Source: Treponema sp.
Lineage (GTDB): Bacteria; Spirochaetota; Spirochaetia; Treponematales; Breznakiellaceae
Direction of reading: 5' to 3'
Assembly (NCBI GenBank): GCA_031266875.1
Contig: JAISAE010000034.1
Span: 1-46,136 of the forward strand
Length of the DNA: 46,136 bases
Shown: positions 15,949 to 25,058 of the stretch, in pieces
Position numbering within the stretch: the first letter of the stretch is position 1
Layout: the number at the start of each line of letters is the position of its first letter
Made by a program: the position numbers and the translations under genes
Notes under the pieces: generated by a model
Told to the model about the DNA's origin: nothing
What the model saw: only the letters and a program-made list of their open reading frames with translations
Database searches by the model: none

Positions 15949-18375
15949 ATGAAGGATGTGGACACGGAAACTGGATTGCCGGCGGAAACTGAGTTTCTGG
16001 ACGAAGAAGTGCCGCAGATTGAGGGTGGGGACGCTGCCGCGTATACCAACCGAGGCAATGCGTATGCCAGCCAGGGGGAGCTAGACAGCGCCATCGCGGA
16101 CTATACCCAGGCTATCGGACTTGACCCCAGTTATGTTGCCGCGTATTTCAACCGGGGCAATGCGTATTTCCTCAAAGGGGAGCTAGACAGCGCCATTACG
16201 GACTATACTCAGGCTATCGGGCTTGACCCCGGTACTATCCTCGCGTATTTCAACCGTGGCAGCGCGTATGCCAGCAAAGGGGACCTAGACAGCGCCATTG
16301 CGGAATTTACCCAGGGGATACGGCTTGACCCCGGTAACGGCGTCGCGTATCTCAATCGTGGTCTCCTGTATGCTAGTAAAGGGGATATAGACAGTGCCAT
16401 AGCGGACTATGACAAGGCTATTGAGCTTGACCCCGCTAATGTCGCCATGTATACCAATCGCGGCCTCGCGTATGTCCGCAAAGGGGATATAGACAGCGCC
16501 ATTGCGGACTATGACAAGGCTATTGAGCTTGACCCCGCTAATGCCGCCGCGTATACCACCAAGCGCGGCCTCGCGTATGCCAGCAAAGGGGACATAAACA
16601 GCGCCATAGCGGACTATGACAAGGCTATTGAGCTTGACCCCAATCTTGCCGCTGCGTATACCAATCGCGGCGATGCGTATATCAGCAAAAATGACCATGA
16701 CAAGGCTGTCGCGGACTATGACACGGCCATCAGGCTTGACCCTGATTACGCTCCTGTGCAGACCAACCGCGCTACCGCGTATTTTAGCAAAGGGTCCCAT
16801 GTCCGTGTCGCGGGCTATACCTTAGAAATCGGCGCGGAGCCGAGCAGCGCCGCCGCGTATCACAACCGTGGCGCTGCGCGTTACGAAAGCGGCGACCTAG
16901 ACGAGGCTATCGCGGACTTTACCCGCGCAAACGCGCTGGCCCCCGATAGTTACGCAGTGTATAACAACCGGGCAAATGCCTATGTCGATAAAGGGGAAAT
17001 ACGCAAGGCTATCGCGGACTATAGCAAGGCTATTCAGCTTGTGCCTAATGATGATCAGATTAATGCCAAAGTGTATTTCAACCGCGCCATTGCCTATGAC
17101 GACAGCGGGAAGAAGGACAGGGCTATCGCGGACTATAACGAGGTGATCAGGCTTGATCCCGATAATGCCACCGCGTACGATGGCCGGGCGCGGGCGTATT
17201 ACAGCAAGGGGAACCTCGACAAGGCTATCGCGGACTTTACCGAGATGTTAAGGATTTTCCCTATTGACGACGCCACGTATTTCAACCGGGGAACCGCGTA
17301 TTACCACAAAGGGGAGATGGACAAGGCTATCGCGGACTTTACCGAGTCTATCAAGCTTGAGGCCGATAATGCCGACCCGTACCGCAGCCGGGGACGCGCC
17401 TATGACCGCCTGGGGGAGGTGGACAAGACTATCGCGGACTACACCGAGGTGATCAGGATACTCCCCAATGACGATGAAGCGTATTACTTCCGGGGACGCG
17501 CCTATCAAAGCAAAGGTGAGCCTCACAAGGCTATCGCGGACTTTACCGAGTCTATCAGGCTTAACCCCGATTTTCTCGGCGTGTATAACGACCGGGGCGT
17601 CGCGTACCGCGAAATCGGCGACACGGACAAGGCCCTTGCGGACTTAAACAGGGTAATCAGCCTTGACCCGGATCATAACCTCGGCCCCTATATCAACAGA
17701 GGCTACGCCTATGATTGTAGCGGGGAGCATGACAAGGCCATCGCGGACTACACCAAGGTAATTGAGCTAGACCGCAATTTTGCCCCCGCGTATTACAATC
17801 GGGCCATTGCATATAGCGAAAAAGGGGAGTATGACAAGGCTATCGCGGACTACACCAAGGTAATTAAGCTAGACCGCCATTTTGCCGCCTCGTCGTACTA
17901 CAATCGGGCCGTTATATATAGCGAAGAAGAGGAGTATGATAAGGCCATCGCGGACTACACCAAGTCTATCGGGATTAACCCCGCTAATGCCGCCGCGTAT
18001 GTCAGCCGTGGCGATGCGTATTATGGCAAAGAGGACTATGACCGGGCTATCAAGGACTATGAGGCGGCGCTGCGGATTGAGCCGAATGACGCCTCAACGA
18101 AGAATAGGATTGCCGTCATGCATTTCTACCGCGGCGAATTGTATTACGACGAAGAGGACCGCGACAAAGCCATAGAAGAGTTTAGCAAAGCGATCTCTTT
18201 TTACCCCGATTATAGTGAAGCGTATAACGGTCGCGCCAATGTGTATTATGGCAAAAAGGACTATGACCGGGCTATCGAGGACTATGAAGCGGCGCTGCGG
18301 ATTGAACCGGATAGCGCAGTCATAAACAAGAACCTTGAAAATGCCCGGCGGATGCGGGATCAGCAGCATAGTTAA
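15949..18375 (+). CDS. Large cytoplasmic TPR-repeat protein (about 22 repeats)
   Basis: 808 residues, a paralogue of the preceding gene. It has the same opening (MKDVDTETGLPAETEF) and ribosome site (GAGGAGGTTTACT), followed by about 22 tetratricopeptide repeats of the AYxNRGxAYxxKGDxDxAIADYxKAIELDP kind. The early repeats are very alike (AIADYDKAIELDP occurs three times in a row) and the later ones more diverged. No signal peptide or enzyme domain is seen. It is probably a binding scaffold. It may be cotranscribed with the first TPR gene: the gap of 129 bases has no obvious terminator, and a strong one follows this gene. Confidence 0.85.
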   Translation: MKDVDTETGLPAETEFLDEEVPQIEGGDAAAYTNRGNAYASQGELDSAIADYTQAIGLDPSYVAAYFNRGNAYFLKGELDSAITDYTQAIGLDPGTILAYFNRGSAYASKGDLDSAIAEFTQGIRLDPGNGVAYLNRGLLYASKGDIDSAIADYDKAIELDPANVAMYTNRGLAYVRKGDIDSAIADYDKAIELDPANAAAYTTKRGLAYASKGDINSAIADYDKAIELDPNLAAAYTNRGDAYISKNDHDKAVADYDTAIRLDPDYAPVQTNRATAYFSKGSHVRVAGYTLEIGAEPSSAAAYHNRGAARYESGDLDEAIADFTRANALAPDSYAVYNNRANAYVDKGEIRKAIADYSKAIQLVPNDDQINAKVYFNRAIAYDDSGKKDRAIADYNEVIRLDPDNATAYDGRARAYYSKGNLDKAIADFTEMLRIFPIDDATYFNRGTAYYHKGEMDKAIADFTESIKLEADNADPYRSRGRAYDRLGEVDKTIADYTEVIRILPNDDEAYYFRGRAYQSKGEPHKAIADFTESIRLNPDFLGVYNDRGVAYREIGDTDKALADLNRVISLDPDHNLGPYINRGYAYDCSGEHDKAIADYTKVIELDRNFAPAYYNRAIAYSEKGEYDKAIADYTKVIKLDRHFAASSYYNRAVIYSEEEEYDKAIADYTKSIGINPANAAAYVSRGDAYYGKEDYDRAIKDYEAALRIEPNDASTKNRIAVMHFYRGELYYDEEDRDKAIEEFSKAISFYPDYSEAYNGRANVYYGKKDYDRAIEDYEAALRIEPDSAVINKNLENARRMRDQQHS

Positions 18376-18396
18376 GGACATCCATAGGGGGACGAT

Positions 18397-18447
18397 GGAG
18401 GGGTGGTATAGAGTCGTGCGAAATGACTTGTACCACCCCTCCTTTTT
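18397..18447 (+). terminator. Strong terminator of the TPR genes
   Basis: GGAGGGGTGGTA (18397-18408) pairs perfectly over 12 bp with TACCACCCCTCC (18431-18442), with a 22-nt loop, and is followed by TTTTTC. It lies between the convergent TPR and trpS genes; the U-tract favours the plus strand. Confidence 0.85.
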
Positions 18448-18508
18448 CTACGTGTGGACCTTACGCGATGGGCTAAACGGTTTTCCCAGGGGGCTGTTGT
18501 GCGCTTCA

Positions 18509-19507
18509 TCAGCGGTCTATGCCGGTGGCTTTGCGGAGCCGCGCTATGGTCTTGCGGGCAATGAGCCGCGCCTTTTCCGCGCCTTGGGTCAGAATCGCGT
18601 CAAGACGTGTGGGGTCGGCGATGAAGGCGTTGAAACGCTCGCGCAGGGGCAAGAGTTCGCGGTTCATCACGCGGAAGAGTTCCTCTTTAGCCTCGCCCCA
18701 GCCCATGCCGCCGTTGCGGAAACGCGCTGCCAGTGCTAAAAGTTCTTCCTCAGACGCGAACAGCTTGTAAAGCTGAAAGATTTGCGAGCTGTCAGGGTCT
18801 TTGGGTTCCTCAACAGATTGGGAATTCGTAACCATGCGCTTGACGAGCTTGTGTAGGTCATGCTCAGGCGCGAAAAGGGGAATGGCGTTCCCGTAACTCT
18901 TGCTCATCTTCCTGCCGTCAAGCCCTGGTACCACCGCCACGCTCTCCTGGACTACCGCCTGCGGCACTTTGAGGCAGTCTTGCTTGTAGTTAAAGTTAAT
19001 GGCCTGGGCAATGTCTTGCGCCATCTCAACGTGCTGAACCTGATCCTTGCCAACCGGCACCACGTCCGGGTCAAAGAGCAGTATGTCCGCCGCCATAAGC
19101 ACAGGATAGGTATACAGCCCCATGTTGATACCCGCGTCAGGGTCTTCGTTCTTCTCAAGATTAACCTGAACCGCAGCCTTATACGCATGGGCGCGGTTCA
19201 TAAGCCCCTTGCTCGTGAACGCCATGAGCATAGTTGTCAGCTCAAAGGTCTCTGGCACCGAACTTTGTCGATAGAAGATAAGCTCGTCAGGGTTCAGACC
19301 AGCCGCAAGCCAGCCCGCAGCGACTTCCCGTGTGTAGCTGGCAAGGGTCTTAGGGTCCTTGATCAGATTTAGGGCGTGATAGTCAGCGATAAAGTAACGG
19401 GCGTCGTATTCCTTTGCCAGTTCCAGCGCGGGCTTGATAGCCCCAAAATAGTTGCCAATGTGGAGTAGGCCGGTGGGTTTTATACCGGTCAGCGAAATCT
19501 TCTTCAT
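18509..19507 (-). CDS. trpS: Tryptophanyl-tRNA synthetase
   Basis: Charges tRNA-Trp; 332 residues, normal for the bacterial enzyme. The class I HIGH signature appears as LLHIGNYFGA (about residues 12-21) and KMSKS as GRKMSKSYGN (about 197-206). MGLYTYPVLMAADILLF is the typical tryptophan-site helix region. The open frame extends upstream into nusB, but ATG 19507 (MKKISLTGIKPTG) is the canonical start. Last gene of the alaS-surA-nusB-trpS run; the 40-bp gap after nusB contains a short stem just ahead of the ATG and no Shine-Dalgarno. Confidence 0.96.
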   Translation of the reverse strand: MKKISLTGIKPTGLLHIGNYFGAIKPALELAKEYDARYFIADYHALNLIKDPKTLASYTREVAAGWLAAGLNPDELIFYRQSSVPETFELTTMLMAFTSKGLMNRAHAYKAAVQVNLEKNEDPDAGINMGLYTYPVLMAADILLFDPDVVPVGKDQVQHVEMAQDIAQAINFNYKQDCLKVPQAVVQESVAVVPGLDGRKMSKSYGNAIPLFAPEHDLHKLVKRMVTNSQSVEEPKDPDSSQIFQLYKLFASEEELLALAARFRNGGMGWGEAKEELFRVMNRELLPLRERFNAFIADPTRLDAILTQGAEKARLIARKTIARLRKATGIDR

Positions 19508-19547
19508 GAAGCCAGCATAGCATGGCTGGGGGGGCGTGTCAGGGGCT

Positions 19548-19991
19548 TCAGCGGTCCGCAGCAGTCTTCTCAAGGGTTCTGCGGATGCTGTCAAGCATCC
19601 CATTGATGAATCGGTATGAATCATCAGTGCCGTAATCCTGCGCAATACCTATAGCTTCATTGATAACAATGGTGGGGGCAATGTCAGCCTGATACATGAG
19701 GGTATAGGTACTCATTCTGAGCAGGGCAAGGTCAACGCGCTGTACCCGCGAGAAGGTCCAGTTTTGAAGATGAGACTGGATCATGGCGTCTACTGCTCTG
19801 ATATTTTCGATAGTTCCAGTAACAAGGAGGCGGGAAAATTGCGCGGTGTTTTCGTCAAGCTGGTTCAGAATATCGTCCAGCCATGAAAAAGCAGGGGACT
19901 TGTTCTTTCCACCAGCGTCAGTGTTACTACAGGCTTCCCAGGCGTAGAGCGCCTGAAAAGCCAGAATCCGGCCTCTTCTGCGAGTTGCCAT
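19548..19991 (-). CDS. nusB: Transcription antitermination factor NusB
   Basis: A 147-residue all-helical RNA-binding protein that joins NusE in the rRNA antitermination complex. It begins with the family signature RRRGRILAFQALYAWE and carries the C-terminal DLALLRMSTYTLMYQADIAPTIVINEAIGIAQDYGTDDSYRFINGMLD core. Its start follows the stop of the upstream peptidyl-prolyl isomerase gene by three bases with no separate ribosome site, so it should be translationally coupled. Confidence 0.94.
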   Translation of the reverse strand: MATRRRGRILAFQALYAWEACSNTDAGGKNKSPAFSWLDDILNQLDENTAQFSRLLVTGTIENIRAVDAMIQSHLQNWTFSRVQRVDLALLRMSTYTLMYQADIAPTIVINEAIGIAQDYGTDDSYRFINGMLDSIRRTLEKTAADR

Positions 19992-19994
19992 GGG

Positions 19995-21095
19995 CTACCA
20001 CGTTATGTTGATGTTGGCTTCCATTATTTGATACGGCGGCGGATTGCCTGTGCGCAGTTCTGCCACGAGTTCATTGGAGGCTTGCGTCAGTACCCGCTGC
20101 TGTTCTTCCTGAAGCAGGGTGTTAGCAATGTACTGCCGCACGGTTACGGATGAGCCAAGCTGAGCAATATCATCTAAGTCAAGCGCCTTCATTTCATAGG
20201 TTTCAGTTACCTTGATGATCTGATAGCCAGCATTCCCTTCGATGAGTTTGGACACCTCGCCCTGTTTCAGGCTAAAGGCGGTGTTGATGAAGTCTGCGCC
20301 AACAAGCTGCTGGGCTTGACTGTTCCGGGGCAGATAGCCAGCGTCTCCGGCCTGATAACCCGAATTGGGCGCCTGCGACTTTTGCACGGCCTCGTCAAAC
20401 CGCGACGGGTTTGAACCAATGTCCGCGACGAGACGCTCGGCAAGCCTGCGGGAAACAGTGCGGTCAGAGCCATAGGGAACCTGAATCATGGAAAAACGCA
20501 CGGTTTCAGGCCGGACAAACTGGGTCTTGTTCAAGTTATAGATAGTGCTGATCTCAGCGTCAGCCGGTGTCTTTATCGAACTGATGAGCGCCTGCTTCTT
20601 GGACATGAGATATTGCTGGGTAACCATCTGTTTACGCAGTTGCTCACGAAACGCCGTAAGCTCAAGGCCAGTTTCAGACTTGAGCGCCTCAGCAAATTGC
20701 GCGTCAGTGGGCTGGCGGCCTATCTGCTGGGCCATCTGTGTGCGAAGCTGCTGTACCTGCTGGTTAAGCTGGTTATCCGTTATGGTGATTCCATCCCTCG
20801 CCGCAGCTTGAAGCGCGAGCCGCTCATTGATCATCATCTCCAGCACCTGCCGTTTGTCGCTGGCGCTGAGTGAGCGGCACGCTGTTAGTACCTCAGCGTC
20901 AGTGGGCTGCCGCCCGTACTGCTGATAGAAGCTGCTTCGCACGGTCTGCTCAACCTCAGTGCGGAACTGCTTAACACTGATCGGCTCGCTTCTGGTGAGC
21001 CGCACAATGGCTGCGGGCTGTAGATCAAGCTGGGCAAACGCCGTTACTGTCAGAACCACGCTTAAAAAAGCGCCACATATAATCTTTTTCTTCAT
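19995..21095 (-). CDS. SurA-like periplasmic peptidyl-prolyl isomerase / chaperone
   Basis: A 366-residue exported protein. The signal peptide MKKKIICGAFLSVVLTVTAFA is followed by a SurA/PpiC N-terminal helical domain (about 30-190, with QVLEMMINERLALQAAARDGITITDNQLNQQV). A parvulin-like domain follows at about 195-310 (RFSMIQVPYG, GDAGYLPRN, AFSLKQGEVSKLIEGNAGYQIIKVTE). It probably helps fold outer-envelope proteins in the periplasm. The second of the duplicated segments with GRQPTDA recurs within the N-terminal domain (residues 60 and 125), a small internal repeat. It lies 15 bases downstream of alaS. Confidence 0.85.
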   Translation of the reverse strand: MKKKIICGAFLSVVLTVTAFAQLDLQPAAIVRLTRSEPISVKQFRTEVEQTVRSSFYQQYGRQPTDAEVLTACRSLSASDKRQVLEMMINERLALQAAARDGITITDNQLNQQVQQLRTQMAQQIGRQPTDAQFAEALKSETGLELTAFREQLRKQMVTQQYLMSKKQALISSIKTPADAEISTIYNLNKTQFVRPETVRFSMIQVPYGSDRTVSRRLAERLVADIGSNPSRFDEAVQKSQAPNSGYQAGDAGYLPRNSQAQQLVGADFINTAFSLKQGEVSKLIEGNAGYQIIKVTETYEMKALDLDDIAQLGSSVTVRQYIANTLLQEEQQRVLTQASNELVAELRTGNPPPYQIMEANINITW

Positions 21096-21110
21096 TCCCT
21101 TTCCCCTTTT

Positions 21111-22898
21111 TTACTCAAGTACAGCGCGGATACGCCGCACACCAGCGGAAGACGACTGCTCCTTCTGTATCTTGAACACGCCGAGCGTTCCGGTGCGTTC
21201 CACATGAGGGCCGCCACACACTTCTTTGGAAAAATCTCCAATAGTATAAACCTTGACCTGCGGCTCATACTTTTCCCCAAACAGGGCGATTGCTCCGTAA
21301 TCCTTCGCCTCTTCAAGGCTCATCACGTTCATTATAACCGGCATATCCCGTTTAATCTGCTCGTTGACGATAAGCTCAACCCGTATCAGTTCCTCACTGC
21401 TCATGGGAGCATTGTGGGAAAAGTCAAAGCGCATTCGCTCGGCGGTGATGTTCGAACCTTTCTGCGCCACATGGTCTCCCAGCACCATGCGAAGCGCTTG
21501 GTGCATAAGATGGGTGGCCGTGTGATACTTCACAGACATATCCCCCTGATCAGCCAGCCCGCCCTTGAAACGCTGCTCGCTTCCGGCGCGGGACAGCTCC
21601 TGATGTTTCTTGAACGCATCGTCGAATTCAGCGCGATTCACGGTCATGCCCTGCTCGGCGGCAAGTTCCTCGGTCAGCTCAATGGGGAAGCCGTAGGTGT
21701 CATAGAGCTTGAAAGCCAGCCTCCCCGACATGAGCCGGCGCGGGTCTTTGAGCAGGTTCGGCAAGAGTTTCTCAAACTCACGCTCACCCTTGAGAAGGGT
21801 CTCAAGAAATTTCGCCTCTTCCTTATCAAACTCTTCTATAATAAAGCCTTGGTTCTGGGCAAGTTCCGGGTATGGGCCGGACAGCTGTTCGATGATAACC
21901 CTCGCTATGGGCGAGAGCATGATACCCTCAATGCCGAGCTTGCGCCCGTGACGCACAGCGCGGCGAATGAGCCGGCGCAGCACATAGCCCGCCCCCACAT
22001 TGGATGGACTTACCCCTCTGGGATCTCCGAGGATGAAAGTTGCGGCGCGAGTGTGATCCGCGATGATGCGCGTGGATTTATCCTTCTCCACGTCTGTACC
22101 GTAGGTATAGGGCGACGCCTTTTCAACAGCAGCGATGATTGGCGCGAAAATCTCAGTGTCATACACTGACTTTTTACCATTGAGGATCGTGATGGTTCGC
22201 TCAATACCCATGCCTGTATCCACACAGGTGCGGGCAAGCGGCTCATACATGCCGTCTGCGGTCTTGTTGTACTGCATAAACACATCATTCCAAATCTCAA
22301 GCCACTTCCCGCAGGCGCAGCCCGGGGCGCAGTCAGGCCCACAGGGTTCTTTACCCATGTCGATAAACATTTCTGAGTCAGGTCCGCACGGGCCGGTCGC
22401 GCCGGCAGGCCCCCACCAGTTATCCGACCGAGGCCGGTAACTAATGCGTTCCTCTGGAATACCAAGCGATTTCCAAACAGCGGCTGATTCCTCGTCGCGG
22501 GGCGCGGCGTCGTCCCCTTCAAACACCGTAACACCGAGCTTTTCAAGAGGAATACCGAGGCACTGGGGAGAGGTGAGGAACTCAAAGCTCATCTTTATGG
22601 CCTCTTCCTTAAAATAATCGCCGAGCGACCAGTTCCCCAGCATCTCGAAGAAGGTTAGATGGCCTGGATCCCCCACCGCGTCAATGTCGCCGGTGCGGAT
22701 ACACTTCTGGTAATTGGTGAGCCGCCTCCCGGCCGGATGTTCCTGCCCCAGAATATAAGGCACAAGCGGGTGCATCCCCGCAGTGGTAAACAGCACGGTT
22801 GGGTCGTTATCCGGCAGCAGGGACTTGCCCTGAATCTGGGCATGGCCCCTTGATACAAAAAATTCAATGTATGTAGAGCGAAGTTCATGAGCGTTCAT
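21111..22898 (-). CDS. alaS: Alanyl-tRNA synthetase, short spirochaetal form
   Basis: Charges tRNA-Ala; 595 residues against about 870 for most bacteria. The class II core (FFEMLGNWSLGDYFKEEAI, TGPCGPDSEMFID), the tRNA-recognition helices and the editing domain (HTATHLMHQAL near 457, CGGPHV near 561) are present. The protein ends at RRIRAVLE, so the DHHA1 and C-Ala parts are missing. The same shortening is known in Borrelia and Treponema. ATG 22898 (MNAHELRSTYIEFF) is the canonical start. It has no Shine-Dalgarno; the promoter ends seven bases upstream. First gene of the run alaS-surA-like-nusB-trpS. Confidence 0.96.
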   Translation of the reverse strand: MNAHELRSTYIEFFVSRGHAQIQGKSLLPDNDPTVLFTTAGMHPLVPYILGQEHPAGRRLTNYQKCIRTGDIDAVGDPGHLTFFEMLGNWSLGDYFKEEAIKMSFEFLTSPQCLGIPLEKLGVTVFEGDDAAPRDEESAAVWKSLGIPEERISYRPRSDNWWGPAGATGPCGPDSEMFIDMGKEPCGPDCAPGCACGKWLEIWNDVFMQYNKTADGMYEPLARTCVDTGMGIERTITILNGKKSVYDTEIFAPIIAAVEKASPYTYGTDVEKDKSTRIIADHTRAATFILGDPRGVSPSNVGAGYVLRRLIRRAVRHGRKLGIEGIMLSPIARVIIEQLSGPYPELAQNQGFIIEEFDKEEAKFLETLLKGEREFEKLLPNLLKDPRRLMSGRLAFKLYDTYGFPIELTEELAAEQGMTVNRAEFDDAFKKHQELSRAGSEQRFKGGLADQGDMSVKYHTATHLMHQALRMVLGDHVAQKGSNITAERMRFDFSHNAPMSSEELIRVELIVNEQIKRDMPVIMNVMSLEEAKDYGAIALFGEKYEPQVKVYTIGDFSKEVCGGPHVERTGTLGVFKIQKEQSSSAGVRRIRAVLE

Positions 22899-22905
22899 AG
22901 AAAAA

Positions 22906-22934
22906 ATACTAGGTGAGCATGAAGATCGCGTCAA
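22906..22934 (-). promoter_or_regulatory. Promoter of alaS, possibly leaderless
   Basis: Minus strand TTGACG (22934-22929), a 17-bp spacer, then TAGTAT (22911-22906), then TTTTTCT and the ATG. A start six or seven bases after the -10 falls on the ATG. Confidence 0.6.
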
Positions 22935-22969
22935 GACCAGCGGCGGGACTAAGACGCTGCCACGCCTGA

Positions 22970-22998
22970 TTGCCGGACAAGAACTTCTCAGGTAGTAT
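22970..22998 (+). promoter_or_regulatory. Promoter of the eda-kdgK pair
   Basis: TTGCCG (22970-22975), a 17-bp spacer, then TAGTAT (22993-22998). A normal leader follows, with GGAGG seven bases before the eda ATG. It is divergent from the alaS promoter, whose -10 has the same sequence. Confidence 0.6.
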
Positions 22999-23017
22999 CA
23001 AAAACCGGAGGTAAAAT

Positions 23018-23983
23018 ATGCATAGCGTGCTTGAAGTATTAGGTAAAATCGGAATCGTGCCGGTCATCAAGATCGATGACGCGGCAAAAGCGGTCCCTCT
23101 GGCAAAGGCGCTCATCGCAGGCGGAATTCCCTGCGCTGAGATAACGTTCAGGACTCAGGCCGGAGAAGAAGCCATCCGCCGTATAAACAAGGAGGCGCCA
23201 GACATACTGCTTGGGGCAGGCACCGTATTGAGCGTGGACCAGGTTGACCGCGCTATTAACGCAGGCGCGAAGTTCATCGTTAGTCCGGGCTTTAACCCAA
23301 AGGTGGTGTCGCACTGTATCACAAAGGGAATTCCGGTTACGCCGGGCTGTTCCAACCCGTCCGACATTGAGCAGGCGCTGGAACTGGGGCTTGATGTGGT
23401 AAAGTTCTTCCCCGCCGAGCAAGCCGGCGGCCTTGACTACATCAAAGCCATCGCCGCGCCCTATACTACGCTCAAGTTCATGCCCACAGGCGGAATCAAC
23501 GCGGCAAACATCGCAACATACATCGCCTATGAAAAGATACTGGCCTGCGGCGGCTCATGGATGGTGAGCGCCAGCCTTATCAACGCGGGTGACTTTGATC
23601 GAATCACAGCACTGTGCCGTGAGGCCATACTGACCATGCTGGGCCTCTCAGTGGCGCATCTCGGCGTCAATACCGCTAACGCTGACGAGGCGGCTAAGGC
23701 GGCGTGGCTCTTCAATACGCTCTTTGGCTTCACCACCAAAAACGGCGTCAGTTCGGTCTTTGCCTCCGACAGCATTGAGATCACGAAGTCGCCCGGCTTG
23801 GGTACACATGGACACATCGGCATTGGCACTAACACGCTCCCCCGCGCTGTTGCCCATTTTGAGCGGCAGGGCATTGCTTTTGACCCCTCAAGCGTCAAGA
23901 ACGACGCCGCGGGGAACATGGCGGCTATTTACTTTAAGGACGAAATCGCGGGTTTCGCGGTTCATCTAGTACAGAAAAAATAA
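23018..23983 (+). CDS. eda: KDPG/KHG aldolase fused to a glyoxalase-like (VOC) domain
   Basis: Residues 1-205 are the class I aldolase that splits 2-keto-3-deoxy-6-phosphogluconate into pyruvate and glyceraldehyde 3-phosphate. They include the catalytic Glu segment CAEITFR (near 41), GAGTVLS, SPGFNP, and the Schiff-base lysine in VVKFFPAE (about 128). Residues 210-321 form an additional domain that looks like a VOC/glyoxalase fold (LSVAHLGVNTANADEAAKAAWLFNTLFGF, then HGHIGIGTNTLPRAVAHFERQGIAFD). Its role is unknown; it may be regulatory, or it may act on an oxo-acid. The ribosome site GGAGG is well placed. kdgK follows 13 bases later, so this forms a two-gene operon for the end of hexuronate breakdown. 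Confidence 0.9.
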   Translation: MHSVLEVLGKIGIVPVIKIDDAAKAVPLAKALIAGGIPCAEITFRTQAGEEAIRRINKEAPDILLGAGTVLSVDQVDRAINAGAKFIVSPGFNPKVVSHCITKGIPVTPGCSNPSDIEQALELGLDVVKFFPAEQAGGLDYIKAIAAPYTTLKFMPTGGINAANIATYIAYEKILACGGSWMVSASLINAGDFDRITALCREAILTMLGLSVAHLGVNTANADEAAKAAWLFNTLFGFTTKNGVSSVFASDSIEITKSPGLGTHGHIGIGTNTLPRAVAHFERQGIAFDPSSVKNDAAGNMAAIYFKDEIAGFAVHLVQKK

Positions 23984-23996
23984 TGAGGAGAACGAT

Positions 23997-25019
23997 ATGA
24001 ACAAAATCATCACCTTTGGAGAAATCATGCTCCGTCTCGCGCCTGCAGGCTATTATCGCTTTACGCAAGCCACAGCGTTTCAAGCGACATTCGGCGGCGG
24101 TGAGGCGAATGTCGCGGTGGCGCTCGCCAGCTTAGGTATGGACGCGGCTTTTGTTACCAAGCTCCCGAAGCACGAGATTGGCCAGACTGCAGTGAATAAG
24201 TTACGGCAGTTCGGGGTGGACACATCGAAGATCGTTAGGGGCGGGGAACGCATAGGCGTTTATTACCTTGAGAAAGGAGCGTCCCAGCGGCCTTCAAAGG
24301 TGATCTACGACCGCGCTGGTTCGGCTATTGCCACGGCCACTGCCGCTGACTTTGACTGGAACGCGATCTTTGACGGCGCGTCATGGTTTCACTTCACCGG
24401 CATAAGCCCGGCCCTGGGTGAACCTGTGGCCGCTGTCTGTTTGGACGCGCTCAAAGCCGCTAAAGCTAAGGGACTGACTGTTTCCTGCGACCTCAATTAC
24501 CGCAAGAATCTCTGGTCCCGGGAAAAGGCCGGTGAAGTTATGGACGGTCTGCTTAAGTACGTTGACCTCTGCATCGCCAATGAGGAAGACGCCGCTGATG
24601 TGTTTGGTATACACGCGAAGAATTCCAATGTACGTTCCGGCAAGATTAACCATGACGGCTACAAAGAAGTCGCTGCGGCTCTTGTGGAGCGCTTTGGTTT
24701 CAAGCAAGTTGCCATTACCCTGCGCGAATCCATCTCAGCCAACGATAATAACTGGGCTGCCATGCTCTTTGACGGTAAAGACTTCTTCTTTTCAAGGAAA
24801 TACGCTGTCCACATCGTAGACCGCGTAGGCGGCGGCGACAGTTTCGGCGCGGGGCTTATCTACGGCGCGCTCAATGGCCTGTGCTCAGCAGACACCCTTG
24901 AGTTCGCGGCTGCGGCAAGCTGCCTTAAACACTCAATTGAAGGTGATTTTAATCTGGTATCTGTTGAAGAAGTAAAAAAACTCGCCAGCGGCGACGCCTC
25001 TGGCCGGGTACAGCGCTAG
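23997..25019 (+). CDS. kdgK: 2-keto-3-deoxygluconate kinase (PfkB family)
   Basis: Phosphorylates 2-keto-3-deoxygluconate to KDPG, the substrate of the aldolase encoded just upstream. 340 residues with the PfkB/ribokinase fold: N-terminal ITFGEIMLRLAP and FGGGEANVAVALASLG, and the C-terminal anion-hole motif RVGGGDSFGAGLIYG with the catalytic Asp near 281. The substrate is inferred from the pairing with eda; the family also contains fructokinases and tagatose kinases. GAGGAG precedes the ATG. Confidence 0.88.
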   Translation: MNKIITFGEIMLRLAPAGYYRFTQATAFQATFGGGEANVAVALASLGMDAAFVTKLPKHEIGQTAVNKLRQFGVDTSKIVRGGERIGVYYLEKGASQRPSKVIYDRAGSAIATATAADFDWNAIFDGASWFHFTGISPALGEPVAAVCLDALKAAKAKGLTVSCDLNYRKNLWSREKAGEVMDGLLKYVDLCIANEEDAADVFGIHAKNSNVRSGKINHDGYKEVAAALVERFGFKQVAITLRESISANDNNWAAMLFDGKDFFFSRKYAVHIVDRVGGGDSFGAGLIYGALNGLCSADTLEFAAAASCLKHSIEGDFNLVSVEEVKKLASGDASGRVQR

Positions 25020-25037
25020 TTACAAGAACAGCCGCTT

Positions 25038-25058
25038 AGGGGGATCCGCAATCCCCCT
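25038..25058 (+). terminator. Stem-loop after kdgK
   Basis: AGGGGGAT pairs with ATCCCCCT (8 bp, perfect) around the 5-nt loop CCGCA, 18 bases after the kdgK stop. No T-run follows, so it may act only as a 3'-end stabiliser or a rho-assisted terminator. Confidence 0.5.
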
